NCBI RefSeq assembly: GCF_019492185.1
Contig: NZ_JAICCF010000007.1
Coordinates: 62,001 to 126,000, forward strand
Reading direction: 5' to 3'
Length of the DNA: 64,000 nucleotides
Origin: Chitinophaga rhizophila
GTDB taxonomy: Bacteria; Bacteroidota; Bacteroidia; Chitinophagales; Chitinophagaceae
Shown: positions 8,707-19,400 of the stretch, piece after piece
How positions within the stretch are numbered: the first letter of the stretch is position 1
Layout of the letters: each line of letters begins with the position of its first letter
The notes under the pieces: model-generated
The model's input: only the letters and a program-made list of their open reading frames with translations
Database searches by the model: none
Told to the model about the DNA's origin: nothing
Made by a program: the position numbers and the translations under genes

Positions 8707-9456
8707 TTATTTACCGAAAAGCCCCATGATGCGGTCTTTCACTTCAGCGAGGTGAAAAGTCTTACCATGCATGGCTACTTCTTTTTCAATAATACCGGGT
8801 AATTGCTCTCTGGCCCCTGACACCAGGTGATCCTTCAGTGTGATAAGCGAAACACGCGGTTTTTCTGCCAGCTGACGTGCCAGTTGCAGGGCATAGTCCA
8901 GCACCTCCGCTCTGGGCAGAACTGGAAAAGGGATACCTCTTTTTTCCAATTCTACCCCTCTGAAATTGTTGGCGGTCAGGAGTAACTCCTGTGTTAACGC
9001 AATACCTAGTTTCCAGGGTAGTACATAGGTAGCTCCCATACCTGGCGTGAAGCCATATTTCATAAAGTTGGTAGTGTAAATACTCTCTTTACTCAGAACG
9101 ACAAAATCAGCAAATAATCCGAATACGAAACCACCCCCGATACCATGTCCCTGCATTGCAGATATAACAGGGATACGGCAATCCAGGGCCAGGCTATATA
9201 AGTTGGTATCATTGAAGTTCACCTTACTTTCATAGATGGCCAGAAGGGCTTCCTGTGTACCTCCGGAAGCGAAGTAACTATCATAGCCGGTAATGATCAC
9301 CACCTTATAGCGATCATTGGCATTAATAGCAGCAAACGCCCTGATCAAGCCCTCCATCAATCCGTCAGAGAATGTGTTCTTATGTTCTTTATCCTGCATA
9401 GTGATCTGTACTATACCGGGTTCAATTTCCCGTAGATCTACCGGAACCTGTGTCAT
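8707..9456 (-). CDS. Enoyl-CoA hydratase-family decarboxylase (ECH2, PksI-like)
   Basis: A 249-aa crotonase-fold protein of the beta-branching cassette. The oxyanion-hole regions are FASGG (about 62-66) and GHGIGGGFVFGLFADFVV (about 104-121). YTTNFMKYGFTPGMGAT (about 127-143) is characteristic of the PksI/CurF-ECH2 group. It decarboxylates the ACP-bound 3-methylglutaconyl-type intermediate left by ECH1, giving a beta-methyl (or exomethylene) enoyl product. The seven-bp spacing to the TE and its place after ECH1 fit cassette order. Confidence 0.93.
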   Translation of the reverse strand: MTQVPVDLREIEPGIVQITMQDKEHKNTFSDGLMEGLIRAFAAINANDRYKVVIITGYDSYFASGGTQEALLAIYESKVNFNDTNLYSLALDCRIPVISAMQGHGIGGGFVFGLFADFVVLSKESIYTTNFMKYGFTPGMGATYVLPWKLGIALTQELLLTANNFRGVELEKRGIPFPVLPRAEVLDYALQLARQLAEKPRVSLITLKDHLVSGAREQLPGIIEKEVAMHGKTFHLAEVKDRIMGLFGK

Positions 9457-9484
9457 AATAATATAGTTAAGTAATCAATGAATG

Positions 9485-10246
9485 TCAGGACTCCCAAGGG
9501 AATAGTCCCGTCTGTACATATCTGGCGATACGCTGCAGATTATCCGTGTCAGAAAACACTTCTACATTTGCAGCGAGGGCCAATGGCTTAGCCGCCGCGA
9601 GGTCTGCGAGTCTGGTCATGTACTTTTTGTATCGTACAACACCAGTCTTGGACAGATAGCGCAACCGTAACAAGTGAGTACGAAGCAGCGAATCGCTGTT
9701 TGCCTCATAAGCGTCCACCAAACCCCAGCTATGCGCCTGTTGTACTGACACCGGTTTCGTCATCAGCGTGAGATACTGCGCCTTCTGGAAGCCTATTCTC
9801 CTGATAAGGAAAGGCATCACACAAGCAGGCAACAGTCCGAACAAGAGTTCTGACAGGCTGAATACTGCTGCTTCTTCCGCCAGTACAATATCACATGCAG
9901 CAACAAAGCCGATACCACCGGCATTTGCTTTACCACGCACATGCGCGACGGTAATAAACGGACCTGTTGCCAATTTGTACCATAGGTCATATAATGGCTC
10001 CGGCCCCTGGCGATTTGCTGTATGTCCGTTATCTGACTGTTGCATGCCTTTGAAGTCAGCGCCGAAACAGAATACCTCCGGAAGACCTTCCAGTACAATG
10101 ATAGTTGCCTGCTGCTCATATTGGGTGAGTGCCTGTAAACACTCTTCTACCAGCAGGTCATTTATTGTGTTGTTAGCTTCCGGACGGTAAAACTGTATAA
10201 AACAAACAGGGTCCTGGTAGCGCACTTTTAATGTTTGATAACTCAT
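9485..10246 (-). CDS. Enoyl-CoA hydratase-family dehydratase (ECH1, PksH-like)
   Basis: A 253-aa crotonase-fold dehydratase. Two starts are possible: ATG at 10255 (MVRMSYQ) and ATG at 10246 (MSYQTLKVRY). The second gives a classic 4-bp ATGA overlap with the HMGS stop and matches the family N-terminus, so I use 10246. CFGADF and ARVRGKANAGGIGFVAACDIV-type segments form the oxyanion hole, and FSLSELLFGLLPACVMPFL is typical of PksH/CurE. It dehydrates the ACP-bound HMG-like intermediate formed by HMGS, before ECH2 decarboxylates it. Confidence 0.93.
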   Translation of the reverse strand: MSYQTLKVRYQDPVCFIQFYRPEANNTINDLLVEECLQALTQYEQQATIIVLEGLPEVFCFGADFKGMQQSDNGHTANRQGPEPLYDLWYKLATGPFITVAHVRGKANAGGIGFVAACDIVLAEEAAVFSLSELLFGLLPACVMPFLIRRIGFQKAQYLTLMTKPVSVQQAHSWGLVDAYEANSDSLLRTHLLRLRYLSKTGVVRYKKYMTRLADLAAAKPLALAANVEVFSDTDNLQRIARYVQTGLFPWES

Positions 10247-11502
10247 GCGGACCATTCATATTTGCGGTGAAACTCATGGATTTGCTTCAGGTAGAGGACT
10301 TTCTTATTCCTGGTTACATCCCAGGCACGCGGTACAATCTGGGTGTCCAGCGTAACATTACGCGTACCGAAACGTACCGCGCCATTACCTAGTAAAAGGG
10401 CGTCATATTCATCCATGGACAGTTCATAGCGGGAGGATAGTCCCCGTTCTATGCTAAACTGCTTCTGGCGTTGCTGCCCTTCAGCAGAAACAACGCCACT
10501 ATAAAATTCTGAGCAGCATCCGGAGCCATAAGAGAACTGACCGATGCGTTTAGGCGCATTGTACACCCCATTATCGATAGTGCTGGCTAAAGACATAAAT
10601 ACAGTTCCACCCATTATATTACCTACCCGCTGACAATAGGTCAGACCCGGTGTGACGCGTAAAGAAAAGTCGGCTTCTATTTCAGGCGGCGTTGCTTTTA
10701 CTACCTTGCGCATCATTGTGCGGTGTGCTCCTTTCACCATACCTCCAAACGGCGTATGAAATGTGAGGTATTGGAAAGTGTCTTTATAACTGACGCCGGT
10801 TACGCGCTTCTGATATTCACCGAAGGCCCGCTCACAGCAATCGAGATAAGACATCAGTGATAGGTCTGCATCACCAGCTTCGCTATCCGGAACAGGGCGG
10901 CAGGTATCCATAACTTCAAAACCGTAATAACCATTTGCCCCAACATCCACCTGGAAGACATGTGGACGATCGCTTACCAATATAGCTACAGCTCCCGCAC
11001 CACCACTTGGCTCCGCAAAAGACCAATCTTCCATAATTGCCTCACCGGCTTCTACCACCATAAAGCGGGAGATATCAGTTGCCACTACTAAAGCTTTCGC
11101 ACCAGGCGACGCCTGTCCGAGAATAAAGTTCACCGCCATCTGGAAACCGGCAGTACCTGAGTAACAAGCCTGCTTTATTTCAAACAACCGGCAGTTCCGG
11201 TTCAGCCCCAGGTAATGGTGTACATATGTACTCATAGACTTTCCGAAGTCCACCCCTGATTCGGTGCATGTGATGAGTAATTCAATACGGTCTTTCTCGG
11301 CCGGCGTAAGACTATCGATTACCGGCTTGGCCGCATTTACGGCAAAAGTGACAGGGTCTTCATAGGGCAATGCCACTGTCTTCTGCTTCATCAGCAGATT
11401 TTCAAACCTGGCAGTATCCAGGCGGCGGTGCCGGGCCAACTTCATTACATCGAGATAAGCCGTTCCGCCAAATACATTCATTGCTTCAATTCCTACGTTC
11501 AT
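10243..11502 (-). CDS. HMG-CoA synthase-like beta-branching enzyme (PksG-like)
   Basis: A 419-aa HMG synthase homologue. The catalytic triad is visible: Glu81 in TESGVD, Cys113 in QACYSGTAG and His249 in TFHTPFGGMVKGAH. It adds the acetyl carbanion carried by the small ACP (12754-13002) to the beta-ketone of a chain held on a PKS ACPb domain, producing an HMG-like branch. Five modules here carry ACPb flags, so one enzyme probably serves all of them. It is translationally coupled to ECH1 (ATGA overlap) and lies 41 bp after the decarboxylating KS gene. Confidence 0.95.
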   Translation of the reverse strand: MNVGIEAMNVFGGTAYLDVMKLARHRRLDTARFENLLMKQKTVALPYEDPVTFAVNAAKPVIDSLTPAEKDRIELLITCTESGVDFGKSMSTYVHHYLGLNRNCRLFEIKQACYSGTAGFQMAVNFILGQASPGAKALVVATDISRFMVVEAGEAIMEDWSFAEPSGGAGAVAILVSDRPHVFQVDVGANGYYGFEVMDTCRPVPDSEAGDADLSLMSYLDCCERAFGEYQKRVTGVSYKDTFQYLTFHTPFGGMVKGAHRTMMRKVVKATPPEIEADFSLRVTPGLTYCQRVGNIMGGTVFMSLASTIDNGVYNAPKRIGQFSYGSGCCSEFYSGVVSAEGQQRQKQFSIERGLSSRYELSMDEYDALLLGNGAVRFGTRNVTLDTQIVPRAWDVTRNKKVLYLKQIHEFHRKYEWSA

Positions 11503-11543
11503 AGTGTTGTGATTTAATATTTAGTTGATGAATTAAATTGTTG

Positions 11544-12767
11544 TCAGCGCTGGAGACAGATAGCGGTATTTATACCACCGAAGCCGAAGCTCAGGCTTAG
11601 CGCATAGTGTACAGGATGAGCAATTGCCTGCTCTTTTACCCAGTTCATACCAGGCACGATAGGATTGATCAGGTTCCGGCTTGGATGCAGCATACCGGTT
11701 TCCATTTGCAGAATAGTGGCTATGAGTTCTACAGCGCCAGCTCCGGTCAGGCCATGACCAAAGATGGACTTGGTAGTATTCATATAGGCATGAGAAAGAT
11801 TACAGGTCTGAATTGCTTCCAGTTCTATCTCGTCGCCTATCAGAGAACCAGTACCATGCGGATTGATGTAGTCGATATCCTTCGGCAATAGTCCTGCCTT
11901 GTTCAACGCCTTACGGATAACAGTACACTCGCCTTCCAGTGAAGGATTGGGATTTCGGTTTGCATCCATTGTCATACCCCATCCAGCAATGCCGGCATAG
12001 AGTGACGCATGACGTTGAGAAGCGAAGGAAGAACGTTCTATTACGAGGGCACCACAACATTCTCCGTAGATAAATCCATCATGTTCGCGGTCAAATGGTC
12101 TGCATGCTTCAGTGGGATTATCGGCAAACTTAGTAGTTCCCATAGCGCCGAGCGCCCTCAGACCATGGAACTCCCAATATGAAAGGTCCATGAGAGATCC
12201 TATAGCAATGCATACATCCACTTCTCCACTAAGTACGGCCTGGATAGCTGACAAAATAGCTAACTGTCCGCTGGCAGAAGCGCCACCTACCGTATGCGCA
12301 AGCCCTCTGATGCCAAATTGTTCTGTACATAGTCCGCACAGATCACTGTCCATAAAAGACAAGCCATAGGTTGGCCGGATAAACTGGGTACGTCCACGGT
12401 AATTGTCCTGCAACATTGTATGATCACGCTGCTGTACATTGGAACCCCCGATAATTAGCCCTACCCTTGTGGGGTCAACATGTTGGAGTTGGGCATCTTC
12501 CCATGCCTCGTGGAGGGTAACAAGGGCTACTTCCGCAGCATAGGAAGCTGTACGCAACGTCTTTTTACTAATATCAGGCGGATAGATTAATCCATCTATT
12601 TCTGCCCCGATAAAAGCGGAAGCCTCCTGCCTCCCTGGTCTTTCCATTATGCGAAACGCATGACAGCCTTCCAGCAATGCATTGGTAACAGCTTCTTTGC
12701 CTTGCCCGACAGCCGTTGTAATACCTATACCTGTAATGACCAACTCCTGGTGATCATAACTTTTCAT
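11544..12767 (-). CDS. Decarboxylating ketosynthase of the beta-branching cassette (PksF-like)
   Basis: A 407-aa stand-alone ketosynthase. The nucleophile position reads GGASASG, with Ser164 where condensing KSs have Cys. Both His residues remain (PHGTG and FGHGLTG). This Cys-to-Ser change is known for the KS of HMGS cassettes, which decarboxylates malonyl-ACP to acetyl-ACP instead of condensing. It therefore supplies acetyl on the neighbouring ACP, with which it overlaps by 14 bp. I read the Ser as functional adaptation, not decay. Confidence 0.94.
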   Translation of the reverse strand: MKSYDHQELVITGIGITTAVGQGKEAVTNALLEGCHAFRIMERPGRQEASAFIGAEIDGLIYPPDISKKTLRTASYAAEVALVTLHEAWEDAQLQHVDPTRVGLIIGGSNVQQRDHTMLQDNYRGRTQFIRPTYGLSFMDSDLCGLCTEQFGIRGLAHTVGGASASGQLAILSAIQAVLSGEVDVCIAIGSLMDLSYWEFHGLRALGAMGTTKFADNPTEACRPFDREHDGFIYGECCGALVIERSSFASQRHASLYAGIAGWGMTMDANRNPNPSLEGECTVIRKALNKAGLLPKDIDYINPHGTGSLIGDEIELEAIQTCNLSHAYMNTTKSIFGHGLTGAGAVELIATILQMETGMLHPSRNLINPIVPGMNWVKEQAIAHPVHYALSLSFGFGGINTAICLQR

Positions 12768-13002
12768 AAAACAGATCTACCAGTTGGTCAATATTCTGAG
12801 CGCCAAACAATTCAATTTTCGGCACGTCCAGTGAAAGTGCTTCAAGTGTCAATTGAACAATTTCGGCGCGGTCTACCGAGTTTGCACCCAACTCCTTCAG
12901 GGCATCTGTACGGCTAAAAGCATGTCCTTCAAGTTCAGGGATTACCTCGCGGGTGTGTTTTACGATTAATTCGAAGATGGTGTCTTTGTTCATAAGGGTC
13001 AT
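12754..13002 (-). CDS. Free acyl carrier protein of the beta-branching cassette (AcpK-like)
   Basis: An 82-aa ACP. LGANSVDRAEI carries the phosphopantetheine Ser (residue 42); this GANSVDR form is typical of cassette donor ACPs and lacks the Trp of acceptor ACPb domains. It carries malonyl, then acetyl after KS decarboxylation, and delivers it to the HMGS. A second in-frame ATG at 12993 (MNKDTIF) agrees better with the usual family start; either is possible. It begins 9-18 bp after the PKS C stop. Confidence 0.94.
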   Translation of the reverse strand: MTLMNKDTIFELIVKHTREVIPELEGHAFSRTDALKELGANSVDRAEIVQLTLEALSLDVPKIELFGAQNIDQLVDLFYEKL

Positions 13003-13011
13003 TTTTATGGG

Positions 13012-16000
13012 TTATAACTGAAATAATAGCTTATCGGCCTGGTCAATGTCCAGTGATCCGTCTTTTACTTTGGCAAGAAGCGTATCCAGTTGTTCATCGT
13101 TTGTAAGCGATGGCGACAGATAATCAACCAACTCTTGCACAGTGGGGTATGTAAAGAATGTGGATGTAGTCAGGGTGATGCCAAAGTGAGAACTTAGTTC
13201 TTTCGCCAATGCAGACAGGCTTATTGAGTCGAAGCCCATTTCTGAAAAGTGCAACTGAGTATGTACCTGGTGCGGGTCAGTTAGAAGTATTCGACCAATG
13301 GCATGTTTAATAAGTTTATCGATTTCGTTTGCATTATGTGCTTGAGCAAAACCAGCCTTAGTGTTACCTGTTATCCCGAGCAGATGACTTACCTGGTCCT
13401 GTTCTCCTGCCATCACGATATACTGACCACCCGGCTGGCCAATCAGCTGTTCCATTAGTTGCAATGCTTCATCACTTTCAATTAGCCGTTGACCACTTTG
13501 CTGGAGATATGCCTGGGCGCTCGTACTATCTAACTGCATGCCGCCTTCTCGCCACAATGGCCAGTTGATTACAACAGATTTACCTGTGGCGGTCCGTTGA
13601 TGGGAATAGCCTATCTGAAAGCGATTAGCTACGGCGTAGCTGCAACCTCCGAAATCACCTAGTAAAGCAGCGATAGACGAGAAGTAACAAACGAAATCGA
13701 GAGGCTGATCCGAGAATATCTTATCAAGTATGAGTGTACCGCTGACTTTAGGTGCCAGAACCTGATGAAACTGATCAGCAGTCTGTTGAGTCAGCGGTAT
13801 GCTGTTATTTAGACCAGCTGAATGAATAATACCATGTAGTTGTCCGAACTGATTATTGATCTTGCGGGAAAGCCGGTAAACGTCTGACTCATTGCTATTA
13901 TCTGCTTGAACATAGATAGCGGTACCGCCTAGCGCCGATAATGCATCAATCTTATTCTTGCGCTGTTCATCTAACGCAGTGCGTCCGGTAAGTATGAGAT
14001 TGGCTTTATACTTTGCAGCAAGATAGCCGGCAACCTGATATCCGATACCACCAGCACCACCCGTGATCAAATATGTGCCCCCGGTTCTAAATACTACTTG
14101 TGGTTCTTTCAATATAACAGGCTGTACATTCCTTACAAACGGAAGGTCCTTCTCAAAGACAGTTGTCCTTGCCTTTACAGCGAAGAGCAATTCAAACAAT
14201 TTAGTAATAAGAGAATCCCGCAAACCCCCAACCAGCACTCTTGATTTGGATGCTAAGGAAAGCGATTGTTCATAGCCAATCCAAGAATCAATAAAAGAGC
14301 GTGCAAAAGTATGCTCCGAGATATCGCCAGCCAGTAGAATCCTGCCGGGGCTCTTTGGAAGATCACCCACATGCTGCAACAAATGCAGGATCTCTGTATA
14401 TGACTTCAGGTCCTCAGGAGACGTGGTGTAATATAGCACCGCCTCCACGGGGTGAGACAATGGCCGCAGCTGGTCGGGCGTCATCACAATAACCTCAGTA
14501 GTCAGTCCTTGTGCAATGGTCCATGCTTGCAGTTCTGTAGCTACAGATTGATCCGCACTACAGACCAGCAAGGTATTGATAACAATCCTTTCATTTGCAG
14601 ATAGCTCAGCTGGTTCCCATACTTCTCTGAAAGTATAGGCAGTGGAGAGAACCTTCTTATCACTTTGCTTAAGCAAGTCTCCGGGCCAATAGCGGTCTCT
14701 TGCAAATGGATATGGAGGTAGGCTAATCCTTCTGGGTGCTGTTCCGTAGAGTAAGCGCCATGTCACCTCTGCACCACTCACCCAAGCAGCCGCGATCTTT
14801 TCATATTCTTTGTTATTAATCAAGTCTGTTGTGACAGAAAGATCCTGTACAGGCCGGCTATATTCTTTAATTACTGTGGCACGATATACGTCCTGCATAT
14901 CACCCTGTTGGCAGGAAATAAGTGTATTCTTTAAGGCAGTAATGTCTTCGGCCACAAATGCGATACGTACATTCATAGCTTCCCTTCCAGTTTGTAGGGT
15001 ATAGGCAATCCGCATGAGATCCTGATCTCCGTAACCGGAAGTTTGAAGGAAATTAATTAATCGGGATATGAGTATTGACAGTCGCGCCTCATTTGCCGCG
15101 GACAGAACAATGATAGCAGGAGATGGACCTCTAGTAACAGGCCCTTGCTCTTCTACGTATTCTTCAACGATAAGGTGTGCATTAGCACCACCTGCGCCGA
15201 AAGAAGATAGGCCTGCAGTGCGCGGATATTCCTTTATAACTTTATTTTCATTAAGCAATGGCCTATCCCAGGCACGAAGTGTCTGTTGTACCACAAAAGG
15301 CGTCTCTGCAAAACTTATATTAGGGTTTAACTGCTCTGCATGAAGGCTAGGAACCAGCTGCTTATGCCTCAACTGTAGTAATATCTTCGTTAATCCAGCG
15401 ATACCTGCTGCCGCCTCGAGATGCCCGATATTTGATTTTACAGCGCCGATCGCACAATACTGGACATCGGCCGTATCTTTCCTGAATGCCTGGGTAAGCC
15501 CCGTTATTTCTATAGGATCACCTAGTTCAGTACCTGTTCCATGAGCTTCTATATAACTAATTGTACGGGCGTTGATACCTGCCTTATCCATCGTCCTCCT
15601 GATCAATCCTGCCTGCGCAACTGGATTAGGTACGGTGTAACCGTTAGTACGTCCACCATGGTTGATACCAGAGCTGGTAATTACACCGTATATATGGTCT
15701 CCATCACGTTCGGCATCAGATAAACGTTTCAGTATGACAGCCCCCGCCCCTTCTCCCGGTACAAAACCAGTACCTCCAGCGCCGAAGCTTTTACAATGGC
15801 CATCAGCAGACAGCATACCATAAGCAGATAGACGCACATAAGACGCAGGATGTGCGTATATATTTACACCACCGGCAATAGCCATTTCACAATCACCTCG
15901 TAACAGATACTCACACGCCTCGTGAATAGCAGTAAGCGACGAGGAACACATTGTATCTACCGGCATACTAGGTCCTTGTAGATTCAGTATATAAGAAATC

Positions 16001-16480
16001 CGGTTGGCGACAGAACTGAAAGACGTACCTGGGAATATAGCCTGGCCTTGTTCCCATAATGCAGGACCGTATAGTTCAAAGCCTGTCTTAGTTATGCCTG
16101 CAAACACACCCACCTGTCGCTGGTGCATGGCTTTCAGCAATTCGCGGGTATATCCGGCATCTTCAAGTGCTTCCCAGCTGATTTCCAGGAACAACCGCTC
16201 CTGTGGGTCCATGCCCATCACCTCTCGTGGAGACAGGTTGAAAAAACCTGCATCAAATGCAGCAAAGTCTTTGAGAAACCCGCCCCATTTGCTATAACTC
16301 TTACCCCGTCGTACGGCTTCGTCCTGATCGGGTACATAAAATTCGTCAAGTGCCCATCGGTCTGTTGGTATCTCATGGATACTCTCTTTACCAGTGGCCA
16401 GATTATTCCAGAAATCAGACAATGTATCTGCATCAGGATACCGTCCACTCAGTCCTATAATGGCTATCGGAGAACGAAGG
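13012..16480 (-). other. PKS module C6: KS-KR-ACP and docking-like tail
   Basis: KS about 15155-16475 (VDTMCSSSL, Cys at 15946-15948); KR about 13540-14080 (TGGAGGIG; Ser/Tyr in FSSIAALL and CSYAVAN); ACP Ser at 13225-13227 (GFDSIS, no Trp flag). The KR lacks the Asp of the LDD-type motif (SAGLNNSIP), predicting an A-type (L) hydroxyl. This is the terminal extension. The tail LLAKVKDGSLDIDQADKLL probably docks the free TE. Confidence 0.88.
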
Positions 16481-19400
16481 CTTGCCTGACGAACGGGGGT
16501 CGATATACTTATATTTTGCTCTGGTTGTATAGTTTCCCTGGTAGGAATATCCGGTGCAGTTATCACCATTTTAGCTTCCGGAATTGCCTCTACCCAACTG
16601 ATACATGTCTCCTGATAAGCTTGTACCAGATAAGCAGAGAGTTCATACAAGGTCTGATATTCAAAGAAAAGCGTGCGGGATATGTTACCGAATATCTCAC
16701 CAAGTGACTGATTCAGGCGAGTGATCATGATAGAGTCTATCCCATAACTCTCAAAAGGCTCGTTTATATCAATTCTTTCAGCCTCTAGTCTTATATGGGT
16801 AGATAAGAGCTGCTTCATATTGTATGACACGGCACCAACCAATTCCTTTGCTGACAATGCCCTTGTCGAAGTACCAGTACCTGATTGTCTAACCGGTACA
16901 TTTGGAGCGGAAGCTAGCCTCGCCTTACAAAGGACTAACACATTGGTACTATCCAGCGACATAGCTTTATAAAAAGCTGATATACCGGCTGCTGTATCCA
17001 GAGGAAGGAGTCCCCCCCGCTGCATATGATCTAATGTTGCTGTATCCACCTGCATCCCGCCCCATCGCCATAAAGGCCAGTTAATCGAAAGACTTTTACC
17101 GCTTCGTTTACCTGCTATCACCAATCGCTGCCTTTGCGCCATGTAAGCATCCATAAATGCATTACCGGCGGCGTAATCCGTCTGCGCCGCATTGCCAAAA
17201 CAGCCAGCAACAGAAGAGAAGGTCACGAAGAAGTCCAAGGGCATATTCTGACTGGCTTCATCGAGCCATTGAGTACCGCGAACCTTCGCAGCGATCACTG
17301 ATTGGAACTCCGCTGTTGACTTACGGATAATGAAGTTATCCCTTTTCTCACCCGCGCTATGCAGAATACCGTCCAGACGCCCATACTGTATACGGATGTC
17401 ATTCAGAAGCGACACCACACGCTCTTGCTTTGTCACATCGGTTTGCCTGTAATCAATGATTACTCCTGGTTGTTGTATGCTACGGATCTTTTCCTCCAGT
17501 GAATTATCTAATATACGCCGGCCTGTAAGCACAATTGTTACCGGCTGTACCTGACTGGCAATTTCCTTTGCAAATAAGAACCCTAGTCCTCCTGCTCCAC
17601 CTGTGATAAGGTAAACGCCGCCTTCCTTCCATATAGGTGCTGCCTGGTTGACTGACTCGGGTTTCCAATCTGTAGTCGTCCAAGAAGCAGCGGCGATGTC
17701 AACCGCCGCTGCACTGGCAGATTGCACTACCAGACTCTCCAGATTTTGCCAGTTGGATATGCTGATCACCTGACCTGTGATACGCGGGTTTTCTAATGCT
17801 GCTGAGCGTAACAAACCATGTAGACCCTGGCAATAAGTTTCGTTTTCAGGGTATATAAATTGAATCAGCGTTGAAGTAGTAGCCTTTACCTGTAGTAAAT
17901 CCTTTAATAGCGTGAACACATACGAGGCATACTCCTCATAACGTTCACTTACCGAGCCTGTTGCTACCGGTATATGGTAACAGGCGACATTTGCAGGTAG
18001 TGCCGGAATATTATCCGGAGCTGCACATAAGAGTACTAGGTGCTGATCATAAGAAGCAGTATGATTATTTACTGGTTTGTTGACCGGTACCAGCATTTGT
18101 ACCTCAACGGACGGAGATTCCCCCTTGGCAACAGGAGTAGCTATAAGTGATTGCTGTATCCAGTATCGCTCCCTGGCAAAAGGATATACAGGTAAAGCTA
18201 TGCGGGCAGGTCTGATATTATTGTAAAGGATATCCCAATCGATTTGCAAACCATTGACCCACAATGTGGCTACCTTTCTGAACTTGCCTTTGCTTAGCCA
18301 GTTCATTACCATGCCGTTTAGATCATCCTCCTCGTCTGGCCATAATAAAGCGGGATTGTTACGGGTCACCTGTCCGGTCACCCAATCTGGGCTTTTCTTT
18401 CCGGAAAGATACTGATCCAGTAACAACAAGAGCTTCTCAGTGCTATTTGCTGAAACGACCAATCTGTGCGTCATTGCATCTCTTCCAGTTTGCAACGTGT
18501 ATGCCAGTTCATGCAGCTGTAGATCTTCTTTTGCAGCCACATATTCTCTGAGTAGCCTTGCATATACTTGTAATCTTTCTTCTGACCGGGCAGAAAGTAC
18601 AATCAGAGAAGATAAAACTGGCGGCGGCAATTGGACCGACCTGGTTGGCTGTATATATTCTTCTATCACAAGATGAGCATTGGTACCGCTGAAGCCAAAA
18701 GAACTCACCGCGGCTCTGCGCGGACCACCCTGAGTATGCCAGGGTTGGAGGGATGTATTAATGAAGAAAGGACTTTTTTCAAGATGTATATGCTCATTCA
18801 ATGCCTCAAAGTTGATAGTTGGAGGCAACTGCTTATGCTGGATGGAAAGTAAAACCTTTATTACACTGGATACACCGGCCGCCGTCAGCAGATGACCAAT
18901 ATTGCTTTTAACAGAACCAAGCGCACAATAACCTTGCTGGTGCGTATACTTACTGAAGGCTGCTACCAACGCTTCCACTTCTATCGGATCACCTAATTGT
19001 GTACCAGTTCCATGCGCTTCCAGCATAGTGATTGTTGAAGGATCGATACCAAACTTATCATACACTTCCTCCTCCAGCATACGCTGTGACTTTACACTGG
19101 GAGCAGTAATACCATTTGTTTTACCGTCCTGATTCACTCCCCAGCCGCGAATGACACCGTATATCTGGTCGCCGTCGCGTTCTGCATCAGAGAGGCGTTT
19201 TAACAGTATCACCCCTACCCCTTCACCAGGCACAAAACCGTCAGCCCGGTGATCAAATGTGTAGCAATGTCCTGTAGAAGACAACATCCCGGCCTTACTG
19301 GTCAATACGTGCATAAAAGGAGCAGCAATGACATTTACACCTCCAGCTAACGCAAGGTCTGCATTTCCCAGCACCAGGTTATTACAGGCATCCGCAATGG

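Noticed and set aside
12270..12300. Inactivated ketosynthase because Cys is replaced by Ser
   Set aside because: This replacement is the normal state of the decarboxylating KS in HMGS cassettes.
16123..16707. 194-residue plus-strand open frame
   Set aside because: It is antisense to KS C6, has no family features and no regulatory context; a shadow of biased codon use.
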